The notes beneath the pieces were generated by a model that saw only the letters and a list, made by a program, of their open reading frames with translations, was not told the DNA's origin and did no database searches. The translations under genes were made by a program, and so were the position numbers. Shown piece by piece: positions 9,117 to 18,404 of a stretch of DNA of 64,000 nucleotides (position 1 is its first letter; the number at the start of each line of letters is the position of its first letter). The stretch is from Nemophila menziesii (Eukaryota > Streptophyta > Magnoliopsida > Boraginales > Hydrophyllaceae): contig JARWIR010000050.1 of the NCBI GenBank assembly GCA_029959085.1, forward strand, positions 3,038,001-3,102,000, in the 5' to 3' direction.

Positions 9117-10039
9117 GGTTGAATTGACCCCAAACTCAAGTTATACCAAGGATAGAATAAATTTTTAAGAAAACTTGGTGTAGCTTGAGTTTCTTTCTTG
9201 GATTAGATGAAGGAAGGTGGTTCTTGATGAATCTTGGAAGAATTCTTGGAAGCTTGATGATCTTGATTGTGTTTAATGGTGTTTTGTGATGAATTTGATG
9301 AAGAGGTTATGTTTATGGAGGATGGAGGAGAGATTTAATGATGTTTAATGTGTTTGTTGTGGAGGTTTAATCAAGCTTCAAGGTGTTTTTATAGGGTTGG
9401 GAGCTAGAAAATTCGTTTGGAAGAGGCTAGGGTTTGCTTGTGATAGGGTAAGAGTTGTATTAGGTAACAACCTCTTCAAAACCGACATACCGCGGTATAC
9501 CCGGCATGACCTCCGGTATACCGGACCCAACAGTTCTTCATTTTTTTTCCGTCTCTGCCAAGACCCCGTGATATATAACCCGTGGCACGGGTTTTTGCTA
9601 CTGTTCAATATCTCTTCTCCGTCCAAAATCCCGCGGTACCTAACCCGTGGTACGGGTTTTTCCTCCTGCGGTATACCGGACATATCACGCGGTATACCGG
9701 ACCGCGCATCGACAATTTTTTTCCTTTCTGTATAAAACCCGCGTTAGTAACACGTGACACAGGTTTTCATCCTGCGGTATACCGGGGTTCTGGGGCGGTA
9801 TACCGGACCTGGCGCCGAATTTTTCCCTTGAATTTCTTCTTTCGTTTCCTAACACCCCAAACTCGATTCCTGCACCATTTAACACACTACCCTTCTCATT
9901 TCTTTTAAAAGTAGACACTAAAACTCAACACTAACTTAGAATTATACATTAGGAATAAAAAATAATTAAAGCAATAAACTAATATACAATGAATTGGCTT
10001 TTGTTTAACGTCGTTAAGCTCGACGGGTTACCTCTCGCG
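9117..10039 (-). other. Spacer between pol tail and env-position remnant of element A
   Basis: Non-coding. It contains polypurine-like tracts at 9126-9137 and 9853-9864 (minus). A near-perfect inverted repeat (19-bp arms at 9132-9150 and 9174-9192, 17 matches) could fold next to the first tract. A GC-rich palindrome cluster (9480-9815) stands out from the AT-rich surroundings. The open frames here are in repeat sequence and are not supported as genes. Confidence 0.6.
9480..9815. repeat. Cluster of GGTATACC palindromes in element A
   Basis: At least five copies of a GGTATACC-centred palindrome: CCGGTATACCGG at 9513-9524 and GCGGTATACCGG-like copies near 9668, 9689, 9774 and 9795; a degenerate copy is near 9491. 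They alternate with a second motif, ACCCGTGGCACGGGTTTTT (near 9579) or its variants (near 9641 and 9749), so the region is a decayed tandem array of roughly 100-155-bp units. Element B has the same arrangement at 22670-22900. Confidence 0.8.
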
Positions 10040-11473
10040 TCACTTTTTCACATAACCTCCCCAGTAGTGAGTGAGGTCATCAATGTTTGCTACACGGAAC
10101 TTGCATCCCTTAGCTTTTATTACCACCAATTGATCAGAAATAACCCTTGTGACCTTGAATGGTCCTTGCCAAGAACTCTTGGCTTTGCACGCTTTCGAAG
10201 GGGGATCAGGCTTCTTCATTGCAATCTCTTCACCTACACTGAATGCCCTCTTCTTTCTTTCTTTCTTAGGTTCTTTTGGAACCTTCGTAGCACGCACCTT
10301 TTCTTTCTTTTTAGCATGGTCAAGGTGTGGATTTTTCTTAGGATATGGAGGATTTATGTTAGGTGGTTTCTTTCTGAGCTCTTTTTCCTCCATTCCTAAG
10401 GTTCCCACAACCTTAGTTGGCTCTTGTTCAATCACATCTATCCGGAAGCACTCCTTCTTGGATTTCGGAAACTTCATTGGTCTGAACACGTTAAACTTCA
10501 CTTCCTCGTCTTGGATTCGCATCGTTAATTCTCCATTCTCTACATCAATTATAGTACGCCACGTGGCTAGGAATGGTCTTCCCAAAATAATGGGGACATT
10601 CCTATCCGCGTCGTAGTCAAGTATAACGAAATCAACTGGAAAAATTAACGTACCTGCCTTGACGAGGACATTTTCTACTCTTCCCTCTAGATGCACGAGG
10701 GATCTGTCAGCCATTTGCAAGACCATAGAAGTTGGTCTTGCGTCTCCTATCTTCAACTTTTCAAAAATTGGTTTGGGCATAAGATTAATACTCGCTCCCA
10801 AATCGCATAAAGCTTTCGCTTGCCACTCATTACCAATAGAGATGGGAATAGTAAAACTCCCAGGATCAAGTAACTTCAGTGGTAACTTACTCTGACATAT
10901 TGCACTGCATTCTTCTGGCAAGCCTACCATTTCATTCTCAAGATATCGGTGTTTGTTTGTGAGAGCTCTTTTTAGGAATTTCAAATACTTTGGTACCCCC
11001 TTGATAGCCTCTAAGAAAGGTATATTAATATTGAGCTTACTCACCATGTTCATGAATCTTTCATATTCAGCCGTATCTCCTTTCTTCTGAACTCTGGAAG
11101 GGAATGGTGGAGGAGGACAGGTTTCTACAACATCTTTCTTCTTTGGCTTTTCCGGAATCTTCTCCACTTCTACCACTTCAGGTTCTTCATCTTTTTCTTC
11201 CACCTCCTCTAATGGTTTTTCTTTTCTAGTTAATTCCTTTTCTTTCATAACCGGGAAAGGTGGTGGTGGAAGCTTCTTCCCACTCCTGAGTGTGATCGCG
11301 TTACAACTTTCAAATTGCTTAGGAACCTCCGTATCAGTTGGAAGTTGGCCTCGACCTCGAACATTTAAACTATTGGTGATCTTTGATATTTGAGTCTCTA
11401 AGACTTTTAACGAAGCAGAATGTGAGTTTAATGTTTCTTCCATCCTATTTTCCCTCGTGTGGGTTTCATCCAT
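10040..11473 (-). CDS. Gag tail and aspartic protease fused to integrase C-terminus (element A)
   Basis: 477 codons, open throughout. Residues about 1-190 are the Athila gag tail with the conserved blocks TLRSGKKLPPP and KYLKFLKRAL. Residues about 205-330 are a retropepsin: catalytic DLGASIN at 224-230 and the second conserved block IILGRPFL at 296-303. After a Lys-rich link (about 355-410) the frame passes straight into the end of pol, with the integrase C-terminal motif SWQGPFKVTRVIS (434-446) and terminal YWGGYVKK. RT, RNase H and the integrase core are missing, yet the frame is kept across the junction. The upstream gag is in another frame and ends 20 bp before the first ATG here. Confidence 0.85.
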   Translation of the reverse strand: MDETHTRENRMEETLNSHSASLKVLETQISKITNSLNVRGRGQLPTDTEVPKQFESCNAITLRSGKKLPPPPFPVMKEKELTRKEKPLEEVEEKDEEPEVVEVEKIPEKPKKKDVVETCPPPPFPSRVQKKGDTAEYERFMNMVSKLNINIPFLEAIKGVPKYLKFLKRALTNKHRYLENEMVGLPEECSAICQSKLPLKLLDPGSFTIPISIGNEWQAKALCDLGASINLMPKPIFEKLKIGDARPTSMVLQMADRSLVHLEGRVENVLVKAGTLIFPVDFVILDYDADRNVPIILGRPFLATWRTIIDVENGELTMRIQDEEVKFNVFRPMKFPKSKKECFRIDVIEQEPTKVVGTLGMEEKELRKKPPNINPPYPKKNPHLDHAKKKEKVRATKVPKEPKKERKKRAFSVGEEIAMKKPDPPSKACKAKSSWQGPFKVTRVISDQLVVIKAKGCKFRVANIDDLTHYWGGYVKK

Positions 11474-11492
11474 GAATCGCGATAGCTGGTTT

Positions 11493-12938
11493 TCAATTTT
11501 CTCCGACCTCTTTTATGCATGGGATATGTATTGCGTCACAGTGAGTGCTATCACTTGCGGTAATTTCGTCTTCGTGAGGTCGAGAAGGAAGCGCTTTTTG
11601 AGCTAATGTGGCGGCATACGCGTCTTGATCGACTCTAGGTTGATTTCCTTGGTTTTGGTTTTGCGTCCGAAACTGATAGTTGTTCCCTTGAGGTCTTTGT
11701 TGATATGTTCCAGGATTGGCTGCCCCATGTGGATTTGAATATTGTAAGCCTGGATGATTTATGTTTTGATTTCCATACCCTTGACCACCTGAATAGTTAC
11801 CTCGCTGATTAACCAAGTATACGGATTCTAGGTTGTTGGCACATTCTTCCCAGCCATGATCATCTCCTCCACAACTAGAACATAATTCTGGTTCATTAAC
11901 AACGTTTACCACAGCTTTATTCGACACAGATAATTGTTTCAGCTTGTTCTCAAGTGCAGCAATCTTAGCGTTCAATGCAGTTTCTGTATCCAAATTCAAA
12001 GTACCTCTTTCCGAAGCTCTAACCGATGATTTCGAGGATTGCCAACTCATTTCATTCTTCACAATTCGGTCCATGATAATCAGAGCTTGATCAGTTGTGA
12101 CCATCATGAGACCACCTTGGCACATAGTATCGATTTTGTCTTTCGCAGCATCACCCAAACTTCGATAAAATATTCCAAGTTGTAATTCAAGAGAGTACCC
12201 ATGTAATGGGCACTTGCGTAATAGCGTTTGAAAACGAGTCCATGCAGCACCTACAGTTTCTCCTGGCTCTTGCACACTAAGTCGAACACTTTGAGGATAG
12301 TACCTATCGAAAAAGACTGTCTGAAGTTGATCCCAAGTCACAATCACGTTGTGTGGCTGTTGATTATACCACTCACTTGCTCCTCCGGTGAGGAAGAATG
12401 GAAACATATGAAAGTACATTTGTTCTTGGGTTACTCCAGGGGTGACATATGCATCACAGATTTGCATAAACTTGTACATAGCACATATAGGATCTTCACG
12501 AGCTGCACCACTATACTGTCCCACGGTTGTAAATTGGTTAATCATCCCTGCGTCTGGTCTGAATCGAACTCCTTGAATTGCAGGAGGACGGAGTCCTAGT
12601 TGTGGTATACGAAAAGGTCCATGGTTGTTCGGTTGGAAGATCTGCGGTCCATGATCGTGAAGTACTCCACCATTATTATTGACTTGCTGTTGATTTCCGG
12701 GAGGAGCTGTTAATTGGACTCCTACCGGTGGAATTGGTAATTGAACTTCTACCGGTGGAGCTATTGGGAGACCGTTTTCATCCAACTGAATCACGGGATC
12801 TTGAAGGATGGGATCTTGAGCATTATCTTCTTCCATTGCTTTTTCTAACTTTGCTTGTTTTCTTGCTTCTTTATCTCTTTTGTTTTTCTCTCGAACTAGG
12901 CTTTCGGGACTATCAAGGATCACGATATCTCCAAGCAT
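11493..12938 (-). CDS. Gag (capsid and zinc knuckle) of element A
   Basis: Reading starts at the ATG at 12936-12938 (MLGDIVILD); this start is chosen because element B keeps a related LLGDKGSVLLDPE at the same place, while the upstream 30 codons are hydrophobic and not gag-like. It has a Pro-rich N-terminus and then a Retrotrans_gag capsid domain (DPICAMYKFMQICDAY, MFPFFLTGGASEWY, LLRKCPLHGYSLELQLGIFY). Near the C-terminus is a CCHC zinc knuckle, CSSCGGDDHGWEEC, and a Gln/Asn/Gly-rich tail. Gag forms the particle that packages element RNA. The frame ends at 11493, a frameshift away from the protease ORF. Confidence 0.87.
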   Translation of the reverse strand: MLGDIVILDSPESLVREKNKRDKEARKQAKLEKAMEEDNAQDPILQDPVIQLDENGLPIAPPVEVQLPIPPVGVQLTAPPGNQQQVNNNGGVLHDHGPQIFQPNNHGPFRIPQLGLRPPAIQGVRFRPDAGMINQFTTVGQYSGAAREDPICAMYKFMQICDAYVTPGVTQEQMYFHMFPFFLTGGASEWYNQQPHNVIVTWDQLQTVFFDRYYPQSVRLSVQEPGETVGAAWTRFQTLLRKCPLHGYSLELQLGIFYRSLGDAAKDKIDTMCQGGLMMVTTDQALIIMDRIVKNEMSWQSSKSSVRASERGTLNLDTETALNAKIAALENKLKQLSVSNKAVVNVVNEPELCSSCGGDDHGWEECANNLESVYLVNQRGNYSGGQGYGNQNINHPGLQYSNPHGAANPGTYQQRPQGNNYQFRTQNQNQGNQPRVDQDAYAATLAQKALPSRPHEDEITASDSTHCDAIHIPCIKEVGEN

Positions 12939-13068
12939 ATACCAAAACCTGTAAATCTGAGAAAGCAAGAACAACCCAAAGCGTAAAATTGAAAAAATAA
13001 AAATTAAAACTAAACTAAAAACTAGCAACTAAAACACTTACGGCTAACACCGTGGTCACACGCTACCG

Positions 13069-13086
13069 TCCTCGGCAACGGCGCCA
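13069..13086 (-). promoter_or_regulatory. Primer-binding site of element A (tRNA-Asp)
   Basis: On the minus strand TGGCGCCGTTGCCGAGGA begins six bases inside the 5' LTR end and matches the complement of the 3' end of plant tRNA-Asp with one mismatch. Athila elements characteristically use this tRNA to prime minus-strand cDNA. Confidence 0.9.
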
Positions 13087-13092
13087 AAAACT

Positions 13093-14884
13093 TGGTGTCT
13101 CCTAGTGTGAACACACCTAAAAAAGGCAAGACACGTACTGCAAGTGTACGGGTCGTCCAAGTAATATCCGGTAAACGAGATTTCGATCTCAGGGACGGAT
13201 TAGGTATAATTCAAAGTGTTATGCAATAAATGGAACTAGTTGCTTGAATGAAAATTAAAAGTAAAGAAAATGATTTTTATTTTGTTTTTGATTAAAGGGC
13301 TAAAGTGCAATTAAAGTAAATATTAAACTAAAATTAAAACTAATGCAAGAAAGTAAATACGAAGAGACTAAAAGGATGAGAGAATGGTACTTGAGTCACG
13401 CTACGTTTCACCAAAATAAACTTAATCAATGCTTCTTCTAAGGGACAAATTAGTAACTAGTAATAGTCGGGATTCTAGATTCTCCTAACCCCCGTCAGGG
13501 TGGACTTAGGAGCTATTCTCAGGTGTTACAAACCCCGTAGGACGATCATAATCCACCTTCGAATGTCAAGTTCTCTACCCAATTGGCTATAAGATTAACT
13601 AAGTCCGTCAGGATCAATAATTTCTATCTTACGTTCATTACCTATGTCAGTAATTAAACCCCCCGTCAAGATGATCACTTCCCCACCAAAGTGAATAGCC
13701 TAATTACTCAAACCTATGTCTAATTGATCAGATTAAAAATAGTGAAATTAACTTACGATAACAAACAATACTAAATTACTCAACTTGATTTAAATCATAA
13801 AAATCCCAAATCAGAAAACATTAATTAAATAAATTAAGGTTCAACCCTTATAGCGCTTCTCAAGCACTTAAGGAGTTTAGCTCATAACGGAAAATAAAAC
13901 TAAAACAAATAAATTAAAAGACATAATGTTTTACAGAAAGAAATAAATAAAACCTAATGAAGAGGTTGGGTTTGTCTTGAATTGGAGATATAGACAGTCT
14001 CCAGCTCTAGCTTTCTTCCTTCCTGCTTGCTCTGACTTGAATCCTTAAGCCTATTTGATAATGATATGAAGTGTGTGTAAAAGAGGAGGCTAAGGGGTGT
14101 ATTTATAGGTTTTAGGAGCCTCTAGGTCGAATTTTCTTGGAGTGGAAGACAAGTCAAGGACTCTTTTTTTCGTAGCCCTAAATTCCAGGAAAGGTAAGAT
14201 TTTGCTGCTGATTTGATTTGGTCATATCTTTTTCAATACTTATCCGTTTGAGAAGTTCCAATATATGAAACCACTTGTATTGGAAAGCTCTTTCTATTGG
14301 TGTAGACCATTCGTCCAGAATCCTTTCCAATCTTTAATTATGAATTAATCTCTAAAACGTGGCTGGAATTTCAGATTCGCAAGGCAGCTTTATCTTTTCT
14401 TTTTTTGAATAAATCTTTCCTAAATCTTCTTATTTCCATGTAAATCTTCTTTCCTTTAATATTTATCTTGAATTGGTCTCTAAGTAATTACCATTTATCT
14501 TTTAAAGCTTCACATTAAATAAATAATTAAACCGCATATGCTTAAAAAGAATAAATCAATAATTCAAGAAATAGAAATAGGAAGTGCACTCTAAAAATAG
14601 AAACTCTAGTAAAAACATTTCCTAACACTCTAAAATACACTAAGACTTTATTCTCACTTCTCCACCTTGGATTGGTCTTTCATGAAATTCAAGAACCTAT
14701 TTAACTTTGCATCAAAAATAGTTAAATTTACGTACAAAAGCTCAGAAAATGCAAATAGTTAAATTCCAAGGGGAAAAAGTGTAATATGACAAATTATGCA
14801 TATAAGTCTTGCTAATAAGTCAATAATTCACCTAAAATGAGACACTCCAGAGGGCTAATAATTAGAACAAATAGGGAGACATCA
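13093..14884 (-). repeat. 5' LTR of element A
   Basis: 1792 bp, TGGTGTCTCC to GGAGACATCA in plus coordinates. A minus-strand TATA box (TATAAATA) is at 14100-14107. The differences from the other LTR cluster between about 14160 and 14400, several being replacements by T. The right flank repeats CCTTG. Confidence 0.93.
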
Positions 14885-15980
14885 CCTTGCCGGGTGAACG
14901 GGGTCCAAGATTCAACAAACAAAGCTGGAATGTCGTCTCCTTCATACACTCCCACAATGGTAAGTTGTAAACGGTCAATATAAACGGCCACATGATGTAC
15001 GAGTTGTTATGCATAGAGAAAGGACAAAAACCATCGATACCCAAACCCAAGAACACATTCCGAGGTTCACTAGCAAACTCAGGATGTAACTGAACAAATC
15101 TCTTCCAACTATCGCCATCAACTGGATGACGCAACACATCTGGATCTGTACTCTTCCATGTGCGGTGCCAAATCATATTTTTGGCAGTGTGTCTCGAAGC
15201 ATAAAGTCGCTGCAACCTCGGGGCAATTGGGAAATATCAGAGTTTCTTATGCGCTACTTTCTAACCCTTCTTCGGGTCCCATCTGGATTCACTACATACT
15301 GGACAGTTATCGAGGGAGTCATTCTCCTTGTAAAATAAAGCACAATCGTTCACGCAAACATCGATGGTATTGTACGCCATACCTAAACTTTTTAACTTTT
15401 TGTTACACTCCTCGTATGACACGGGCAAGGTATGAGATTTGGGCAACACACGGCATAGAAGATCAAGCAACTCGGTGAAAGACGTGTTAGTCCACTTGTT
15501 CTTCACCTTCACGTGCATTATCTTCGCAATGAAATTTAATGAACTCATTACTGTACAACCAGGGTATAACTCGGTCTCTAATTCAGAAAACATCGTTTCG
15601 AATTTGCCACGTGTTGAACTGTTCGAGCCTATAATCTCGGTGTCACCCGAATGACCACCACCCTCATAATTAGGTCTCAAATCGTCATAGACATTCAACA
15701 TTTCATTTTCTTCATACCGAGTCTCGGGAATATCCTCGTTCTCACCATGCTTTGTCCAAATCTCATACGTGGATAAAAACCCAAATTTTAAAAGATGTGC
15801 CCTAACTTTGAGCACGTCAAACCGACGATAATTCGAACACTCATTACACGGACAAAACAAAGTTTCTTCAAAATCTTTATTTTTTGGAGAAAAAGCGAGA
15901 AATTCTTCTATCACCTTAACAAATTCACGCGAAACTTTATGAGCAGAAGTAATCCAACTTTTATCAATACCCGAAGCCAT
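14885..15980 (-). pseudogene. CACTA transposase (Transpos_assoc + TNP2), upstream fragment
   Basis: Starts at the ATG at 15978-15980. The first 75 residues match the Transpos_assoc domain (MASGIDKSWI, FCPCNECSNYRR, VRAHLLKFGF). TNP2 blocks follow: ELYPGCTVMSSLNF, CNKKLKSLGMAYNTIDVC and DNCPVCSESRW. Two in-frame stops (TAG at 15261-15263 and a TGA about 20 bases later) interrupt it, after which the same frame continues with RLYASRHTAKNMIWH and NVFLGLGIDGFCPFSMHN until element A cuts it at PGK. It is therefore a broken copy. Confidence 0.9.
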
Positions 15981-16055
15981 CCTCTACTACCAATATAATC
16001 AACTACTCCAATATATTAAAGAATACAACATAAATGTCTCATAAATATATTGAAA
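15981..16055. other. Short AT-rich leader of the CACTA transposase gene
   Basis: AT-rich sequence immediately upstream of the transposase ATG on the minus strand. I see no clear promoter element. Confidence 0.3.
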
Positions 16056-16438
16056 AAAAATTATTACAATACCAATTAAATACATAAAAATAAAATAAAA
16101 AATAAAATTATTATATCACCAATTAAATACATAAATATAAAATGAAAAAAAAATTATTACATCACCAATTAAATACATAAACATAAAATAAAATAAAAAT
16201 TATTACATCACCAATTAAATAAATAAATATAAAATAAAATGCATACAAAATATTACATCACCAATTAAATACATAAATATAAAATTAAAGGCATACAAAA
16301 TATTACATCACCAAATAAATACATAAATATAAAATTAAAAACATACAAAATATTACATCACCAAATAAATAAATAAATATAAAATTAAATGCATACAAAA
16401 TATTACATCACCAAATATATATCATATAAAATTATTAG
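16056..16438. repeat. AT-rich minisatellite inside the CACTA element
   Basis: About eight head-to-tail units of 46-50 bp, each containing ATTACATCACCAATTAAATA or a close variant followed by an A-rich stretch. The four right-hand units share an added GCATACAAAA-type tail absent from the left ones, so the array expanded in two steps. Confidence 0.85.
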
Positions 16439-16511
16439 GTATAACCTGTGTCTGAAGACACTGAAGAAAAAATTTGTTGCTTTAACGGAAATCAAATACG
16501 GGTTCTAAGGG

Positions 16512-17440
16512 TGAAGGTCAAGGTTAAAGTTAGGGTTAAGGTTGTTCTTTTTTTGCTCATCAAGAAGAAGGTTAGGTTATAGTTAAGGTTAATGTTAAGG
16601 TTAAGGTTAGGGTTAAGGTTTAGATTAACGTTAAGGATATGGTTAATTTTAAGGTTAAAATTAAGGTTAAAGTTAAGGGTTAAGGTTAAAGTTTAAGTCA
16701 AGGTTAAGTTTAAATTTAATTCCAGGGTTCAAGATTAAGTTAGAGTTAAGGTTTAAGATTAAACATTTAAGGTTTAACAAAATTCCAGGGTTAAGGTCGA
16801 ATATTAGCGCGATGATTCTTCATTTTTTTAAGGTTAAGATTAAGGTTACAGTTAAGATGAAAGTTAAGGTTAAGGTTTAAAGTTAAAGGTTTAAAGGTTA
16901 AGGTAAATTTAAAGGATAAATGTTAAGGTTAGGGGTTAGAATTAAAGTTAAGGTTAAGGTATAAAGTTTAAGGTTCAAAGTTCAAAGTTCAAGGTTTAAG
17001 GTTAAGGTTAAGTTTTAATTTCAAGGTTAAGATTATGGTAAGGTTTAGATTAAAGTTAATATGAAGGTGAAGGTAAAGGTTAAGGCTTGAGATTTAAGGG
17101 TTAAGGTTAAGGGTTTAAGGGTTAAGAGTTACGACTAAAGTTAAGGTTAAGTGAAGATGATGATAAGGCTTTAAGGTTTAAGGTTCAAGGTCAAGGTTTA
17201 AGGTTAAAGTTAATGTTAAGGTTAAGGTAAGGTTAAGGTTAAGGTTAAGGTTAAGGTTAAGGTTTGAGTTTGGGTTAAGGTTAAGGTTAAGGTTAAGGTT
17301 AAGGTTTGGGTTTGGTGTGGGTTAAGGTTAAGGTTAAGGTTAAGGTTAAGGTTAAAGTTAAGTTTAAGTTTAAGGTTAAAGTTAAGGTTAAGGTTAAGGT
17401 TAAAGTTAAGGGCAAGGTTAAGGTTGATAGTTAAGGGTCT
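16512..17440. repeat. Degenerate (TTAAGG)n array inside the CACTA element
   Basis: About 0.9 kb in which GGTTAA recurs almost continuously. It is perfect over short stretches (17218-17268, 17275-17310 and 17325-17360) and degenerate elsewhere. It differs from the plant telomere unit TTTAGGG, so it is not a captured telomere of the usual type. No ORF runs through it. Confidence 0.85.
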
Positions 17441-18404
17441 AAAGTTATGGATATGAGAGAAATTAGATATTTTTGAGTAGTAATATAAGAAGTTAGGTAC
17501 ATTCTGATTTATTATATAAATATTATAAATTTATATTAAATGTAAAGAGTGATCTAAGGTTTTTTTTAATTTTTTTTATAAAGTAAATAAGAATTTTAAT
17601 TTTTTTTATTAAGTAAATAAGAATTAATTAATGGTATTATAAAGGTCCAAATCGGATTTGCCCAATTGTTCTTAAGTGTTTCAAGATATTATTATTATTA
17701 TCATTATTGTTATTTTTAACTCCACCATATATTTCAATATTATTTTCCTTCATTGGCTTTTCGAAAAATCGTGTAAGTTAATACATTGCTCCCATATTTC
17801 CAATTTGAAAAATTTTCTTTTAAAATATCAATGTAGTTTTTATATAGATATAATAATTGAGAAAATAAAAAATAAATTTTTTTAAGATATTTATGAGAAG
17901 AATAAAAGAATTATGAGAGAAATTAGAAATTTTTGAGTAGTAATATGAGAAGTTAGGTACATTCTGCTTTATTATATAAATATTATAAATTAAATGTAAA
18001 GAGTGATTTAAGGTTTTTTGTTTTATGTTTTTTATTAAGTAATTAAGAATTAATTAATGGTATTAATGATAGGTGGGGCCGGAAACGATCTTGGCCACCA
18101 CTTATGTTTGGCCAGAATCAATCCTGGCCACCACTTATCAAAAAACCTTGTAATATAATATAGAAAAGATGTTTCGAGATACATAGTGATACTATATATT
18201 TAGCATTAACTATACAATTGTAATCAAATAAAAAAGATATGAAATTTTTTTTATAAAAGAAAAATACCTACTTTTGGGATAATTTAGAAGGAGAAATTAA
18301 TAATTGAGGAGGTCCCACGCTGTTGAATGACCCGGGAAAGGTTTTCCACGTGTTGATATAATTAGTAATTAATACTATTTAGCATTAAATACACCATTGT
18401 ATGC
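17441..18404. other. AT-rich CACTA 5' non-coding region with a direct repeat
   Basis: No gene seen. A segment of about 80-100 bp beginning ATGAGAGAAATTAGA occurs at about 17452 and again at about 17912. The last stretch (about 18230-18375) is an imperfect duplicate of 25975-26105 on the far side of element B. Confidence 0.55.
18400..18404. repeat. Target-site duplicate of element B (left)
   Basis: TATGC before the left LTR is repeated perfectly at 25966-25970. Confidence 0.9.

Larger units (their letters stand above)
5335..14884 (-). mobile_element. Athila-derived non-autonomous LTR retrotransposon (element A)
   Basis: This is a complete 9.55-kb element with LTRs at 13093-14884 (5') and 5335-7134 (3'), a primer site matching tRNA-Asp (13069-13086), a polypurine tract (7135-7147) and TSD CCTTG. 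Order on the minus strand: LTR, primer site, gag, protease fused to the integrase tail, palindrome-rich spacer, env-position remnant, conserved 3' region, LTR. Reverse transcriptase, RNase H and most of integrase are missing, so it must depend on another element's enzymes. By eye the LTRs differ at few places, so insertion is fairly recent. Confidence 0.93.

Noticed and set aside
9378..9918. Several overlapping open frames on both strands of about 80-110 codons.
   Set aside because: They read through the GC-rich palindrome array of element A; low stop density comes from repeat composition.
10149..10895. Plus-strand open frames of 78-155 codons.
   Set aside because: They are antisense shadows of the gag-protease ORF.
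11474..11560. Programmed frameshift between gag and protease of element A.
   Set aside because: The overlapping frame has a stop (TAA) close by and no obvious slippery site plus structure; ordinary mutation is simpler.
12939..13028. Hydrophobic N-terminal extension of gag, a possible signal peptide.
   Set aside because: It falls in the leader between primer site and gag start; no counterpart in element B and no reason for a secreted gag.
16056..16438. CRISPR-like array.
   Set aside because: Units are continuous AT-rich minisatellite repeats without unique spacers, in plant DNA.
16512..17440. Interstitial telomere.
   Set aside because: The unit is TTAAGG-like, not the plant TTTAGGG, and it sits within a CACTA element.
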